Part shown: positions 44,217 through 54,500 of the stretch, piece after piece
Layout of the letters: each line of letters opens with the position of its first letter
How positions within the stretch are numbered: position 1 is the first letter of the stretch
Source of the DNA: Pleionea sediminis
GTDB lineage: Bacteria > Pseudomonadota > Gammaproteobacteria > Enterobacterales > Kangiellaceae
NCBI RefSeq assembly: GCF_007570825.1
Contig: NZ_SUNB01000001.1
Span: 1,364,001-1,428,000 of the forward strand
Direction: 5' to 3'
Length of the DNA stretch: 64,000 bases
Position numbers and translations under genes: made by a program
The notes under the pieces: generated by a model
Told to the model about the DNA's origin: nothing
Seen by the model: only the letters and a program-made list of their open reading frames with translations
The model's database searches: none

Positions 44217-46829
44217 TTAATCAAAATTTTGCTGATACTTTAAATAATAATATCGACCATCTATTGGATAGGGAGACTGAAATGGGTAAATTTCACCATC
44301 ATTTGTTGGTGGCGAAGGATGTCGTTCAGGGGTGATATCGAATATATTTTCTACTCCAAATGATAATGAATGATTGTCATTATATTGATACTTTACTGAC
44401 AAATCCGTAAGAACACGATCACTATACTCTCCATCAAAACTTGTAGAAATATCATTTGCTACTATAAATTTTCCAAAATGAGACATTCTTAAGTTCGTTG
44501 TCCACTTATTAATTTTATGGTCAAAACTTAAAACATACCGCCACTTTGGCAATACATTTTCTAGTGCTATCTCTCGTAACTCATTAATAGCTTCACTTCC
44601 TGGCTTTAACCTTGTATGTGTATAGTTATAGTCAAATGATATGTGGCTCACCCCAAATATGGATTCAAAAGAATAATTATATCCAATGTCAATTCCTTTG
44701 GTTAATGTTTCAAAATCATTAACAAAAAACTGAAAACTATTAATGCTGTTCGCACTGGCTACACCTTGTTCAATCAATTCTTGAATAATACTTTCGACTT
44801 CAGGAATTGAGCGATCAACAATAATTGTTGGGCTTAAAGTGATTCTATCTGACAAATCTATTCGATAGAGATCTGCTGTTATTTTCCCAAAATCACTATC
44901 AAAAAGAATTCCCAAAGATACATTCTTAGATTCTTCTGGTTTTAACGACTTTGCTGTCGGTGAGTTAGGAATAGCGTCCGATAAAGCTTGAGCCAAAAGA
45001 GAACTAGGAGGTAATACTCCAGACTCAAGAATACCTTGAGGTGTTACCAAGGTTGATGTTCTTCGACTATTTAATTGAGCGGGTGTTGGCGCTCGGAAGC
45101 CTGAACTAACAGTAGCTCGTAATCGTATGTTGTTGCTTAATTTGTATAAACCACCAATCTTATAATTATTTGAACTACCAAATCCGTCGAACTCTTCACT
45201 ACGTATTGCGGCTTGCATAACAAAGTTTTCGGTCCAGTCAGTTTCAGCCTCCAAATAAATAGCTCGGTTTTCTCTTTTAAATCGACCAGCAGCTTGAGGT
45301 GTAAATCCGGAATATCCATCAACGGCACTTAAAAATCCTTGATCGGCTAATATTCCCGGTTGATAACTATCTTTTTCTCCTTGCAAAATAAAAAACTCTT
45401 CTCGACGCCACTCTAAACCTCCAGATAACACAAGCTCAGATGCTAGTCCAACATCAATACCATAAGATGTATCTATGTTTATATTAATATCTCTTTGCTT
45501 ATTTTTACCTGGAGTAATTCTTCTGTTGGGATTAGAGTCTGGGTTAGATGGATTCAAACTATTTAAAAAATAGTATCTAACAGAAGAAGCGCCCATGTAA
45601 GCACTCAGGTCATATCGTAAACCATTACTAGTTTCAGATTCAAACCCAACTAATGCTCCCTTATCTTCAACATCGCCCGAAAAAATTGGTGTGTAACCAT
45701 TTGGTAGCTTTTCTGCAAGTGCGTAACACTCATTATCTAGCGCACCTCCATTAGAAATTAATTCAAACCCAGGACTCGTTAACGGATTATTTTGAATAAT
45801 ATTTATAACGGGACAATCTATGTTATTTTCAGGATTTAAATCTCCAACTAATACTGTCATACCATCATCATTTGAGTAACGACCTGTTCGATCGGCTCCA
45901 TTCGGAGTTCGATAATAAAAAACAGTATCAATATATTTATTACTTAAATTTAAGTAACCATAAAAGTTGCTTTTAGAACCAATTTCATAATCAAAATTTA
46001 ATAGTGCCTTGTAGTTGTCTTTTATATCAGGTCGCCCCCAAGTTTGAGCTGGATCTGGAATATTCGGATTAACGATTTGAATTAACGCTGCATCAGCTCT
46101 TTGCTCTTGTCTTTCCGTTCGTTTTTCATCAGAGGATTCGAATGCGAAATGATAATTAAAGCCTTCTTGGGTATGCCCTCCAAAACTCGCTGATAGTTGA
46201 TATAGTTCACCGTCACCTTTCGATGTTCTGCCGGTTAAGAGCTGAATTGAATCATCTCCTTTTCCATTTTTTAAGTTAAAGTTAATGACACCAGCAATCG
46301 CATCCGAGCCATACTGTGCGGCAGCACCATCACGAAGGAATTGGATACTACTGATCGCGCTAACGGGAATTGAGGAAATATCAGGTCCTTGAGAGCCATC
46401 TGAAACTCCATTGCCAATATACGAAATAGCACCACCGCGATGACGTCTTTTACCATTAACCAATACTAACGTTTGATCAGGTGCAAGCCCTCTAATATTA
46501 AAAGGACGAATCAAGCCTGCTTCATCCGAGTTTGAATGCGTAGTTAAATTAAACGAGGGTATAAGCTTTCGAAGTCTTTCAGTAACGTCAATACTAAATT
46601 GAGTATCGAGTTCTTTCTCACCAATTAAGTCATAAGGAGCAACACTATCTGAAGTAAAACCAGCTGAAATTTTTCTCGAACCAACAAACTTGAGTTTCAA
46701 TAAGTCGTCCAAACTCATTTCAAATAAATCATCAGAACTCACTTTCTGTAAATCTACGTTTAAATCCTCGGCTTTAATTAGCGAGATTTTTAAGCACATT
46801 AAGAAGGCAACTAAGATTTTACTTTTCAT
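44217..46829 (-). CDS. TonB-dependent receptor
   Basis: 870 residues: signal peptide about 1-20, a short extension (SLDDLLKLKFVGSRK), plug domain about 60-190 (RLRKLIPSFNLTTHS, FNIRGLAPDQTLVLVNGKRR, FLRDGAAAQYGSDAIAGVIN) and a C-terminal barrel ending in YYLKYQQNF. The VNGKRRHRGG plug type occurs in receptors for large or organic ligands in marine bacteria; the substrate cannot be named. It is divergent from another TonB receptor at 47250. No Fur-like box was seen upstream. Confidence 0.9.
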   Translation of the reverse strand: MKSKILVAFLMCLKISLIKAEDLNVDLQKVSSDDLFEMSLDDLLKLKFVGSRKISAGFTSDSVAPYDLIGEKELDTQFSIDVTERLRKLIPSFNLTTHSNSDEAGLIRPFNIRGLAPDQTLVLVNGKRRHRGGAISYIGNGVSDGSQGPDISSIPVSAISSIQFLRDGAAAQYGSDAIAGVINFNLKNGKGDDSIQLLTGRTSKGDGELYQLSASFGGHTQEGFNYHFAFESSDEKRTERQEQRADAALIQIVNPNIPDPAQTWGRPDIKDNYKALLNFDYEIGSKSNFYGYLNLSNKYIDTVFYYRTPNGADRTGRYSNDDGMTVLVGDLNPENNIDCPVINIIQNNPLTSPGFELISNGGALDNECYALAEKLPNGYTPIFSGDVEDKGALVGFESETSNGLRYDLSAYMGASSVRYYFLNSLNPSNPDSNPNRRITPGKNKQRDININIDTSYGIDVGLASELVLSGGLEWRREEFFILQGEKDSYQPGILADQGFLSAVDGYSGFTPQAAGRFKRENRAIYLEAETDWTENFVMQAAIRSEEFDGFGSSNNYKIGGLYKLSNNIRLRATVSSGFRAPTPAQLNSRRTSTLVTPQGILESGVLPPSSLLAQALSDAIPNSPTAKSLKPEESKNVSLGILFDSDFGKITADLYRIDLSDRITLSPTIIVDRSIPEVESIIQELIEQGVASANSINSFQFFVNDFETLTKGIDIGYNYSFESIFGVSHISFDYNYTHTRLKPGSEAINELREIALENVLPKWRYVLSFDHKINKWTTNLRMSHFGKFIVANDISTSFDGEYSDRVLTDLSVKYQYNDNHSLSFGVENIFDITPERHPSPPTNDGEIYPFQSPYPIDGRYYYLKYQQNFD

Positions 46830-47249
46830 TAAATGAGTTTAATTTTTAGAAGAGCAGTAGATTTCCACAAAGTCTGTTGAAGTCGAATAATTAGATTTAT
46901 AGCTGTTATGGTTTCAGTTTATAAAAAAAAATTGATAAAGACCCCAAAATAAAATTTCATTAAGAGATAAAACAGCCCTAGGTTGGGCTCACTTATTTAA
47001 GTGAGCTCTCATATTATTGTAGTTACAAATTACGAGTTATTCATGATTCTTAACTCTCGATAGGTCAATACAAATTAAAGTAAACAAATTATTCTCATCA
47101 TTTTTAAAAATATCATATAGAGATTTAACCTTTAGTAGCAGTCTCTAGCCGGTTAATAACCAATTATGCTAAAGCTGAATTTATGGTCTATAACTATAAA
47201 TACCATTCTGGTGCATAAGTACAAGTCACAACTAAGAAGAGGTAGGATC
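46830..47249. other. Intergenic region between divergent TonB receptor genes
   Basis: About 420 AT-rich bases without a credible gene. Two overlapping stem-loops lie in the middle: AGCCC/GGGCT (46974-46989) and GCTCACTTA/TAAGTGAGC (46987-47006). A weak Fur-like match (ATTATTCTCATCATTTTT, 47088-47105) lies nearer the plus-strand receptor. Promoters for both genes must lie here. Confidence 0.5.
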
Positions 47250-49562
47250 ATGAACAGAAAGGCGACGTGCCTGACTCTAGCAGCCGGGGCATTATCATTT
47301 CAGTCATTTGCTTCTGATGAGTTGTCCAGCATTTCACTTGAAGATTTGCTGAACATCGATGTTTCAGTAGCGTCAAATGTAATAACAGATGCGCGGAAGC
47401 AGCCAGTATCTGTAAGTACAATCACTGCTGACAAAATCAGACTGAGTGGCGCACGAACGGTTAGCGAATTGCTCACAATGTTTGTTCCGGGATATTTTTT
47501 GGTAGAGGATCAGGACGACACCATAGCCGGCTTTCGCGGTCTCGTTCCTGACAACAACTCAAAAGTAATGCTTCTTCTTAATGGCACCAATCTGAATACC
47601 GAGTGGTTCTGGGGTCCGCCAGACGCTGTACTCAACGGACTTGATCTCGCCTTTATCGATCGTATCGAAGTTATAAGAGGACCTGGTTCAGTAACGCTGG
47701 GTCAAGGTGCGCTCTTGGGCGTAGTAAATATTGTTACTAAGAAGGGAGCTTCCGAGCAAGGCATGCTGTCTTATGATTCTGGTGCAGATGGCCTGACCAA
47801 ACGGACAGTCAGTGCCCGATTTGAAAATGAAGATACCAGCGCATACATCTATGCGAGTTTCGGTGAGTATGATAGCGAACCTCTAGAAAATATAGGCTGG
47901 GCAGCCGCTCGAAGTGATCAAGGTTTAACTGTATTTGAACGTAACCATCATCTTAAACGTGCTGCCTACACGAACTTTTTAGCTAACATTTCGCATTCTG
48001 GATTTGAGGCTAACATTTTTCGGTTTGAACAACAGCGTGACTTGTATAACTTCTTTAGAGATCGGGAATCCGTTGCACAGGACTTAGAAGGTGCGAGCTT
48101 AACTTATAAAACTGATATTTCCGATTCAGTAAAGCTGACCTTGGCCGCAAAGTACATGAAAGATGATTATGGCTTGTTTGCCCATGGTAATAACGAAGAA
48201 GTGGTATCCCGTCTTTCATACGAACTTACAGGAAGCGGTTTTTCATCAATAATTAGTTCTGTTCCTGGTCTAGCCGATAGCGCTGTCGAACCAGGTTTGA
48301 CTATGGGTGGAACAAGAGAAACACGAAACGGCTTCAAAGCACTATTCAATTGGGAAATCAGTGAAAATAATAAAGCAGCGTTCGGTGTTGAGTACAACAC
48401 GTATAAGTCAGGACAAAAAGACAGCCGTGGCAATAACTTCATCATAAACGAAGAAATACAACGACTCGGTCTTGCTAGTGATGGTGCAGGAGGCTTCATT
48501 GCGACTGGCAGTGCTAACGATAATAATGCCTGGGTTAAACCTAATAACTTTTCTATAAAAAGTATCTTTTTTGAGGACTTTTGGACCGTTAATGACAAGC
48601 TCGATGTATTCGGTGCTTTCCGTTGGGACTCGCATCCAGATTGGGGGTCTCAAGTTAGTCCTCGAGTAGGTGGCTTTTTTGACCTTGGAAACGATCAACT
48701 ATTACGCTTTACTTATCAAACCGGGTTCCGTGGTGCCGTTGGAGTTCAATACGCAGGTGGTTTCGTGCAAGATGGTTTTCTTGCCGAGGAAAACTTCGAT
48801 GACGTAAACGCAATAGCCGATACTATTGCTGACTTTGATTTTGATGGCGATGGCTCTAACGATACTGGACAATTAAGCAGTGTGAAACCAGAAACCATTG
48901 AGTCAATAGAAATTGCGTATTCAAAACAGACGGAAAGCCTAAGATTTACTGGCGTACTTTTCTTTAATACTGTTGAAGATATATTGACTGCTCAAGCTCA
49001 CGGGTACGATGGCCTTGCTTTCGGCGACACAATCGGAACCGATGCAGTCGGTACCTGGAATGGTAACTGGTACTATCAAAATCAAGATGGCAAGTTAAAA
49101 CAACAAGGCATAGAAATCGAGTTCGATTATCAAATTGGTAATTGGATCCTTGGAGCCAGTCATGCCAATGTTCAAGTTGCGTCAGCCGATCCTGGCACTA
49201 TAGGTGTTTATGTACTGCCTGGTGAGAAAACAGCGGCGTATCCTGAAAACGTTACTCGACTGCACGTTAACTACAATAACTCGACAAGTTTTGGACAAGT
49301 CTCTATGAGCATCAACGACCTATGGTTTTGGGAATACGATGCACCAACAGGAGCGTCTCCAGACGGTGCTCACTTAATAAACTTTGGAGCTTCGTTAAAA
49401 CCTTCAAGTATGCCAAAGCTGACTACGAGCCTAATATTGAAAAATATTCTCGATGCTGATGAACTCTATCCTATCAATGGAACGGGAAATTTAGCAGGCG
49501 CAGATGGAGCTCCTACCATCGAGCCGAGAACTTGGTGGCTTAATGTAAGTTATCAATTCTAA
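47250..49562 (+). CDS. TonB-dependent receptor
   Basis: 770 residues from the ATG at 47250, where the signal peptide MNRKATCLTLAAGALSFQSF begins; the frame upstream to 47166 is not signal-like. An N-terminal SLEDLLNIDVSVASN motif precedes the plug (ARTVSELLTMFVPGYFLVED, AGFRGLVPDNNSKVMLLLNG, IEVIRGPGSVTLGQGALLGV). The barrel ends in WWLNVSYQF. The SLEDLLNIDV leader is common in receptors of the Vibrio/Shewanella/Alteromonas group. Ligand unknown. A strong terminator follows. Confidence 0.9.
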   Translation: MNRKATCLTLAAGALSFQSFASDELSSISLEDLLNIDVSVASNVITDARKQPVSVSTITADKIRLSGARTVSELLTMFVPGYFLVEDQDDTIAGFRGLVPDNNSKVMLLLNGTNLNTEWFWGPPDAVLNGLDLAFIDRIEVIRGPGSVTLGQGALLGVVNIVTKKGASEQGMLSYDSGADGLTKRTVSARFENEDTSAYIYASFGEYDSEPLENIGWAAARSDQGLTVFERNHHLKRAAYTNFLANISHSGFEANIFRFEQQRDLYNFFRDRESVAQDLEGASLTYKTDISDSVKLTLAAKYMKDDYGLFAHGNNEEVVSRLSYELTGSGFSSIISSVPGLADSAVEPGLTMGGTRETRNGFKALFNWEISENNKAAFGVEYNTYKSGQKDSRGNNFIINEEIQRLGLASDGAGGFIATGSANDNNAWVKPNNFSIKSIFFEDFWTVNDKLDVFGAFRWDSHPDWGSQVSPRVGGFFDLGNDQLLRFTYQTGFRGAVGVQYAGGFVQDGFLAEENFDDVNAIADTIADFDFDGDGSNDTGQLSSVKPETIESIEIAYSKQTESLRFTGVLFFNTVEDILTAQAHGYDGLAFGDTIGTDAVGTWNGNWYYQNQDGKLKQQGIEIEFDYQIGNWILGASHANVQVASADPGTIGVYVLPGEKTAAYPENVTRLHVNYNNSTSFGQVSMSINDLWFWEYDAPTGASPDGAHLINFGASLKPSSMPKLTTSLILKNILDADELYPINGTGNLAGADGAPTIEPRTWWLNVSYQF

Positions 49563-49579
49563 AATATTAAAATTTCACT

Positions 49580-49603
49580 AAGGGCCTAAGGGCCCTTTTT
49601 TTT
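49580..49603 (+). terminator. Rho-independent terminator of the TonB receptor gene
   Basis: AAGGGCC / GGCCCTT (49580-49586 with 49591-49597), TAAG loop and six further T. It lies 17 bases after the receptor stop. Confidence 0.9.
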
Positions 49604-49616
49604 GTCGGCTCATTTC

Positions 49617-49630
49617 TTGATCAAGATCAG
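49617..49630 (+). promoter_or_regulatory. FNR-type site and promoter of the DUF3149 micro-gene
   Basis: TTGATCAAGATCAG matches TTGAT-N4-ATCAA at nine of ten positions. A TAATAT at 49652-49657 would be the -10, giving a start near 49665. That places the centre of the site at about -41.5, the class II activator position used by FNR and CRP. Confidence 0.5.
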
Positions 49631-49689
49631 TAACCCCTCACCAAAATTAATTAATATAAAGCTCATCATCTAAAGAAGAGGTTTGAGCG

Positions 49690-49842
49690 ATGGAAATCTG
49701 GAAAGAATTATTAGGCACATATGAAGGTCAGTTGAGCTTAGCAGTAATTATAGTCGTTCTAATAATGGGCGGATTTTATACTCGTATGTTTGTAAAAAAT
49801 GCACTAGCACCCAAAAAAGACGAAGAGAAAAAAGCTCATTAA
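49690..49842 (+). CDS. DUF3149-like single-helix membrane micro-protein
   Basis: 50 residues: MEIWKELLGTYEGQLSLAVI, then a hydrophobic helix (about 17-37), then YTRMFVKNALAPKKDEEKKA. The layout (W-x-x-L-L-G-T, one helix, F-x-x-x-M at the exit, charged tail) matches DUF3149 proteins. AAGAGG stands 8 bases before the ATG. The function of the family is unknown. The gene was missed by a longer-ORF view because of its size. It has a probable FNR-type promoter and is convergent with the next small gene. Confidence 0.75.
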   Translation: MEIWKELLGTYEGQLSLAVIIVVLIMGGFYTRMFVKNALAPKKDEEKKAH

Positions 49843-49846
49843 TGAT

Positions 49847-50143
49847 TTACAGTTTTACTACTGCTAACTCGGTAATTTTTCCTTGCTCAAAGCTAATTTG
49901 GCAAGCGTATGTTTGAAGGCTAAATGTAGAATTTGTAAGCTTAAATTCCTCAATATTTTCTGAATCAGTTTCAAGTTTTTCATATCCCTGTTCTTCAGCT
50001 AACTGGTAAAAGAGAGTTAGCTGATTACCAGGAGAAAACTGGCTGCAAAACTCGTATGTCAATGTTTCGGCTCGATTCGTCGTATAAGCCATGTAAGAAA
50101 ATACAATTGCAATAGCAAGCACGATTGCACCATAAATTTTCAT
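49847..50143 (-). CDS. Small membrane-anchored protein, unknown function
   Basis: 98 residues with an N-terminal signal anchor (IYGAIVLAIAIVFSYMAYTT) and a periplasmic part containing two Cys (YEFCSQFSPGNQ and TYACQISF) that may form a disulfide. I do not recognise a family. It starts 8 bases after the ThrE-like exporter stop, so it is probably co-transcribed with it. Confidence 0.7.
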   Translation of the reverse strand: MKIYGAIVLAIAIVFSYMAYTTNRAETLTYEFCSQFSPGNQLTLFYQLAEEQGYEKLETDSENIEEFKLTNSTFSLQTYACQISFEQGKITELAVVKL

Positions 50144-50151
50144 TAATACTC

Positions 50152-51450
50152 CTATAATCGGGTATCAAGATCTTGTAGTGAACTTGCTTTTGGCAATGTC
50201 ACCAAAGACGAAATTAACAATCCTGAAACTAGCGAAATTCCGACCAACGTCATATCAAACGCTGTATCCAAACCTCTTACAACGTCATGTTCTACTAGCG
50301 CAGTTAAACTTCGAAACCCGACAGAACCAGGAACAAGTATAATAAACCCAGGAACTACCATAGTCGCACCCGGAACACCGGTAAACCTTGAAACTAAATT
50401 AGCACAAACGCCAACAGCAATCGCACCACAAAATGCAGTCATCGCGTTATCGAAATACAAAGAAGCGTATTTAACAGATGCAAAAGAAACCATACCTCCT
50501 AAAATAACGAATCCGGCATCTCTGACTCGTGCCTGAAAGAGCACAACTAACGCCATTGAGCCAACTAAAGCTGCTAACCAATCCGTCCACGCAGGCAAGG
50601 ACTCAAGAACAACAGAATGCGTGGGCCCAGTTAAAGGTAATAACTCCGCCAAATGATTACCAATTACAACTCCAAAGGCCATTAGAATAAATACACTTCC
50701 TGCACCAAAAATACGCGCAGTACCAGACATTAAATTTTGAGTGGCTAACTCAGCCATAGCAATCGTCAAAGACAAACCTGGTAATAGGACGATTAGGCCA
50801 GAAACAACCATAATAAAAGCTTCTGACCCCGGTAAAAAATGGGCCGTTGTATAACCAACTAAGGTCGATAATAATGCAGCCGTTGCTGGCAATAGATGCG
50901 CTAATAGTGTGACTCTGGCACTTAAAATTGTTAGTAATCCAAGTCCAAAACCAGCCGCAAGTCCACCAAGAATTTCAGATATGCCCCCTCCAAAAAGACG
51001 TGCCACTGACCCAGACACAAAAGTAAAAGCCAAAATTACCAGCCATATAGGATAGGTTGGAGAGGCTTCATTAATGACTTTTAGCTGATCAGCACCATCT
51101 GCGGTCGCCACCTTTCCTTTCATTACTTCATGAGCTATGTCACTGACAAGCCGTAGTTTTTCCAGATTAACTTCTCCTGGAGCTACGCGAATTACAAATG
51201 TTTGAGGTACATCATCTTTATCCATCAATGTCATTGTTATGCTGGTGGGCAATGATAAACATTGCAGACCAAACCCTAATCGCTCAGCACAAGCTGAAAG
51301 GGTTGTTTCTAACTCGTACGCAGGTACACCATAAGTGTGCAATGCCTTAGCTAATCTAAGGATAAAACCCACTGGTTGATGTCTTTCTGGCGCATTTGGA
51401 ACATCGTCCAATGATCGCTCATCAACATTTGCTTGAGGCATTTGCGCCAT
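50152..51450 (-). CDS. ThrE-family threonine/serine exporter-like protein
   Basis: 432 residues from MAQMPQANVDERSLDD. The N-terminal soluble part (about 20-130: FILRLAKALHTYGVPAYELE, SLPTSITMT) matches DUF1212 (ThrE), followed by about ten helices comprising the ThrE and ThrE_2 (DUF3815) modules in one chain (PAWTDWLAALVGSMALVVLF, FTGVPGATMVVPGFIILVPG). Family members export threonine and serine. The frame can start at a TTG at 51498, but the internal ATG gives the expected N-terminus. Confidence 0.88.
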   Translation of the reverse strand: MAQMPQANVDERSLDDVPNAPERHQPVGFILRLAKALHTYGVPAYELETTLSACAERLGFGLQCLSLPTSITMTLMDKDDVPQTFVIRVAPGEVNLEKLRLVSDIAHEVMKGKVATADGADQLKVINEASPTYPIWLVILAFTFVSGSVARLFGGGISEILGGLAAGFGLGLLTILSARVTLLAHLLPATAALLSTLVGYTTAHFLPGSEAFIMVVSGLIVLLPGLSLTIAMAELATQNLMSGTARIFGAGSVFILMAFGVVIGNHLAELLPLTGPTHSVVLESLPAWTDWLAALVGSMALVVLFQARVRDAGFVILGGMVSFASVKYASLYFDNAMTAFCGAIAVGVCANLVSRFTGVPGATMVVPGFIILVPGSVGFRSLTALVEHDVVRGLDTAFDMTLVGISLVSGLLISSLVTLPKASSLQDLDTRL

Positions 51451-51577
51451 GGTTTCACTCCAACTAGTATGTCTAAAGCACTTGAAATTGGATGCCAAAA
51501 GAAATACGAATATACTGCGTTTCTTTATAGCAAGAATGAGTTAAACTAATAATAGAATATAAAATGTAACTCTTTGA

Positions 51578-54500
51578 ATGAAGTTAAAATTTTCTTTATT
51601 TTCCAGTACAGTTTTCAGACTGAGAAAAGCCTCATATTTGCTTTTCTTTTGCCTGCTCGTGCTTACAGGAATTCAAACTGCTCATTCAAACAGCTATTTA
51701 GAAAAACTTAGTTTCAACCACATCACCAGCGCAGAAGGTTTACCTCAAAATACCGTCACTAGCATTATCCAAGATCGGCACGGTTTTCTTTGGATAGGGA
51801 CACATTATGGATTACATCGTTACGATGGCTACGAGTTTATTTCTTACAATTATGATCCACGTGACGAAAATTCAATATCGAGTAATGTAATAACAGCAAT
51901 ACTTGAAGCGCCCGATGGAAAAATTTGGGTTGGTACGGCACAAAAAGGGCTCAATAAATTTGATCCTGAAACGGGTAAGTTTACTCGCTACACCGCGTCA
52001 GCAAGTGATTTTGACAGTATAAGTCATAATCACATTAACGCCTTACACATTGATAAGCAAAATCGATTGTGGATTGGTACGTCCAATGGGTTAAATCTTT
52101 ACCAAGAAAAAGAAGAAAATTTTGTATACATCTACTACAACCCCCTTGATGATCAAACAATTCCTCGAGGTAGCGTAACTGCAATTAGTAGTGATGGGCA
52201 AAATAATTTGTTTGTCGCTACAACAGAAATGCTTAGTTGGTTCGATACCCAACAAATGACATTTAAACGATTTTCTGAGCCAGACTCACCAAGCCGAATT
52301 ACAGAGTTATTTTTAGATGAAGATAATACGTTATGGATTGGCACCCAATTACAAGGACTATTCCACTTAAATCAAAGAAATAATCGGTTTAAGCAGTACA
52401 TTCATAATCCGAACGATAAAACGACGATTAGTTCAAATTACATTCAAACTATTCTTCGCGACTCCAAAGGAAATTTATGGATTGGAACCGAACAAGGTGG
52501 ACTTAACTTAAAACCTCGCGCAAGAAAACAGTTTTATCATTTTCAAAAAAATGCTGCCGATATCCACAGTATTTCTATCAACGATATACTAACGGTGACT
52601 GAAGATAAGAGTGGACAAATTTGGATAGGGACAGCTGGAGGAGGCATTAACAAAACAACGCCTCACTTTCAGAATTTTTCCAGGCTTCAACATTCTCCCT
52701 TTGATACAAATAGCTTGTCTCATAACTTCGTGTGGAATATTAAACAGGATAAGAACGATGATATCTGGTTTGCAACTTTAAGTGGCATTAATCGTTATAC
52801 TCCCGAAACTCAAAACTTCGAGCATTTTCAAACTCTCTATGATCAAGATGGAAGAGAAATTAGTAATCGAATAACAGCGCTAACCACAACCCAGGATGGT
52901 TATATTTGGTTTGGCACACAGCAAGGACAAGTTGTACGTTTTAATCCATCCGAAAGTGGCAGAGCTGAAACCTTTGACCGGGGAAGTACTGATAGTTTTA
53001 TTCCTGGCCGATTTAGTAATAATCGCATTCGACTTATGATGCGCGATCGTATGAATAATATATGGGTTTCAACGGATGAAGGACTCGCTGTACTTTCCTC
53101 TGAAAGTGGTGAAATCATCGAGGATTTTCGTGAAGCCTCAATGGGTGAGCTGGGGACATCCGTCGTCTATACAATTTTTCAAGACGATCAGGGCATAATG
53201 TGGTTTGGAACATGGGATAGTGGTCTACAAAGATACGATCCTGAATTTAGGCAAACACGTACTTTTCAGAGCCAAACGAATAACCAGTTTAGTCTTAGTG
53301 ATAATACCGTGCGCTCTATTCATCAAGACAATCAAGGTAACTTATGGATAGGTACGCATAATGGTCTCAATTTATTAAATAGCGAAGACCGAATTAAAGG
53401 AAATTTCCGATTTTACTCTTTCACAGAAAACGATGGTTTACCCAATAATTCTATTTACAGTATCACTACGGATGACTCAGGATATCTTTGGGTCGGAACG
53501 AATCGTGGATTAAGTCGATTTCAACCAAGTACCAAAGAGTTTAAAAACTTTAGTATTGTGGACGGTTTACCTGCAGCAGAATTTAATGGTAACTCCGTTT
53601 TAAAGTCGAATGACGGTTTACTGTATTTTGGTAGTGTGTCCGGTGTTGCAGTTATTAATCCAAATGGAATAACGTCGAGCCAATACCGACCTCCGCAAGT
53701 ATTTACTCAACTCAGCATTAACGGAAACAATTATTTTGAGAACAATCGTTGGTCGCCTCTATCCGAGGTTGTTTTAGAATACGATCAAAATAATATACAA
53801 CTAAAATTTAGCGCATTAGACTTTCAAATTCCTGAGAGAATTAAATATGCTTATCGTTTAGATCCTTATGAAACAGAGTGGAAAGAAGTACAAGGGAAAA
53901 ATAGCGTTCAATATGGAAATTTATCACCTGGCATTTATACATTTGAGTTTAAGTCTACAAATAGCGATCAGATTTGGTTTGAAAACATAAAAACTCTCAA
54001 GATAACTATCAATCCTCCTCTTTGGGCGACATGGTGGGCTTATTCTCTCTATGTATTCCTACTTTTATCACTAATTGGTTGGTACATGTACCGACATTCC
54101 CAAAAGCTCCACGAACAGCAACGCATTAATGAACACTTACGACGAGTGGACAAACTAAAAGATGATTTTCTAGCAAATACGTCACATGAGCTTCGCACAC
54201 CTCTAAATGGTATTATCGGCATCGCAGAATCTTTGAGAGAGGGAATTGCAGGCCAACTAAATGATAAAACTTTAGGTCATCTGAATTTAATAATCGATAG
54301 CGGAAAACAACTTGCTCATCAGGTCAACGAGATTTTAGACTTTAAAAAATTACGCCATCATGGATTACTGCTGAATAGAGGATTAGTTGACCTACGTGTT
54401 GCTTCAAAAGTTGTCATTAATTTGTTAAAACCCTTAGCGGATGAGAAGCAATTACAACTAACCAATTCTCTGCCTCAGTTTTTACCACCTGTCTATGCGG

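Noticed and set aside
48167-48698. Two minus-strand frames (143 and 96 residues) inside the TonB receptor gene
   Set aside because: Both are antisense to a clear plug-and-barrel receptor and show no independent signals.
47250-49562. Horizontal transfer of the TonB receptor, because it looks somewhat less AT-rich than its neighbours
   Set aside because: The impression was by eye only. No repeats, tRNA or mobile genes flank it, and base composition was not computed.
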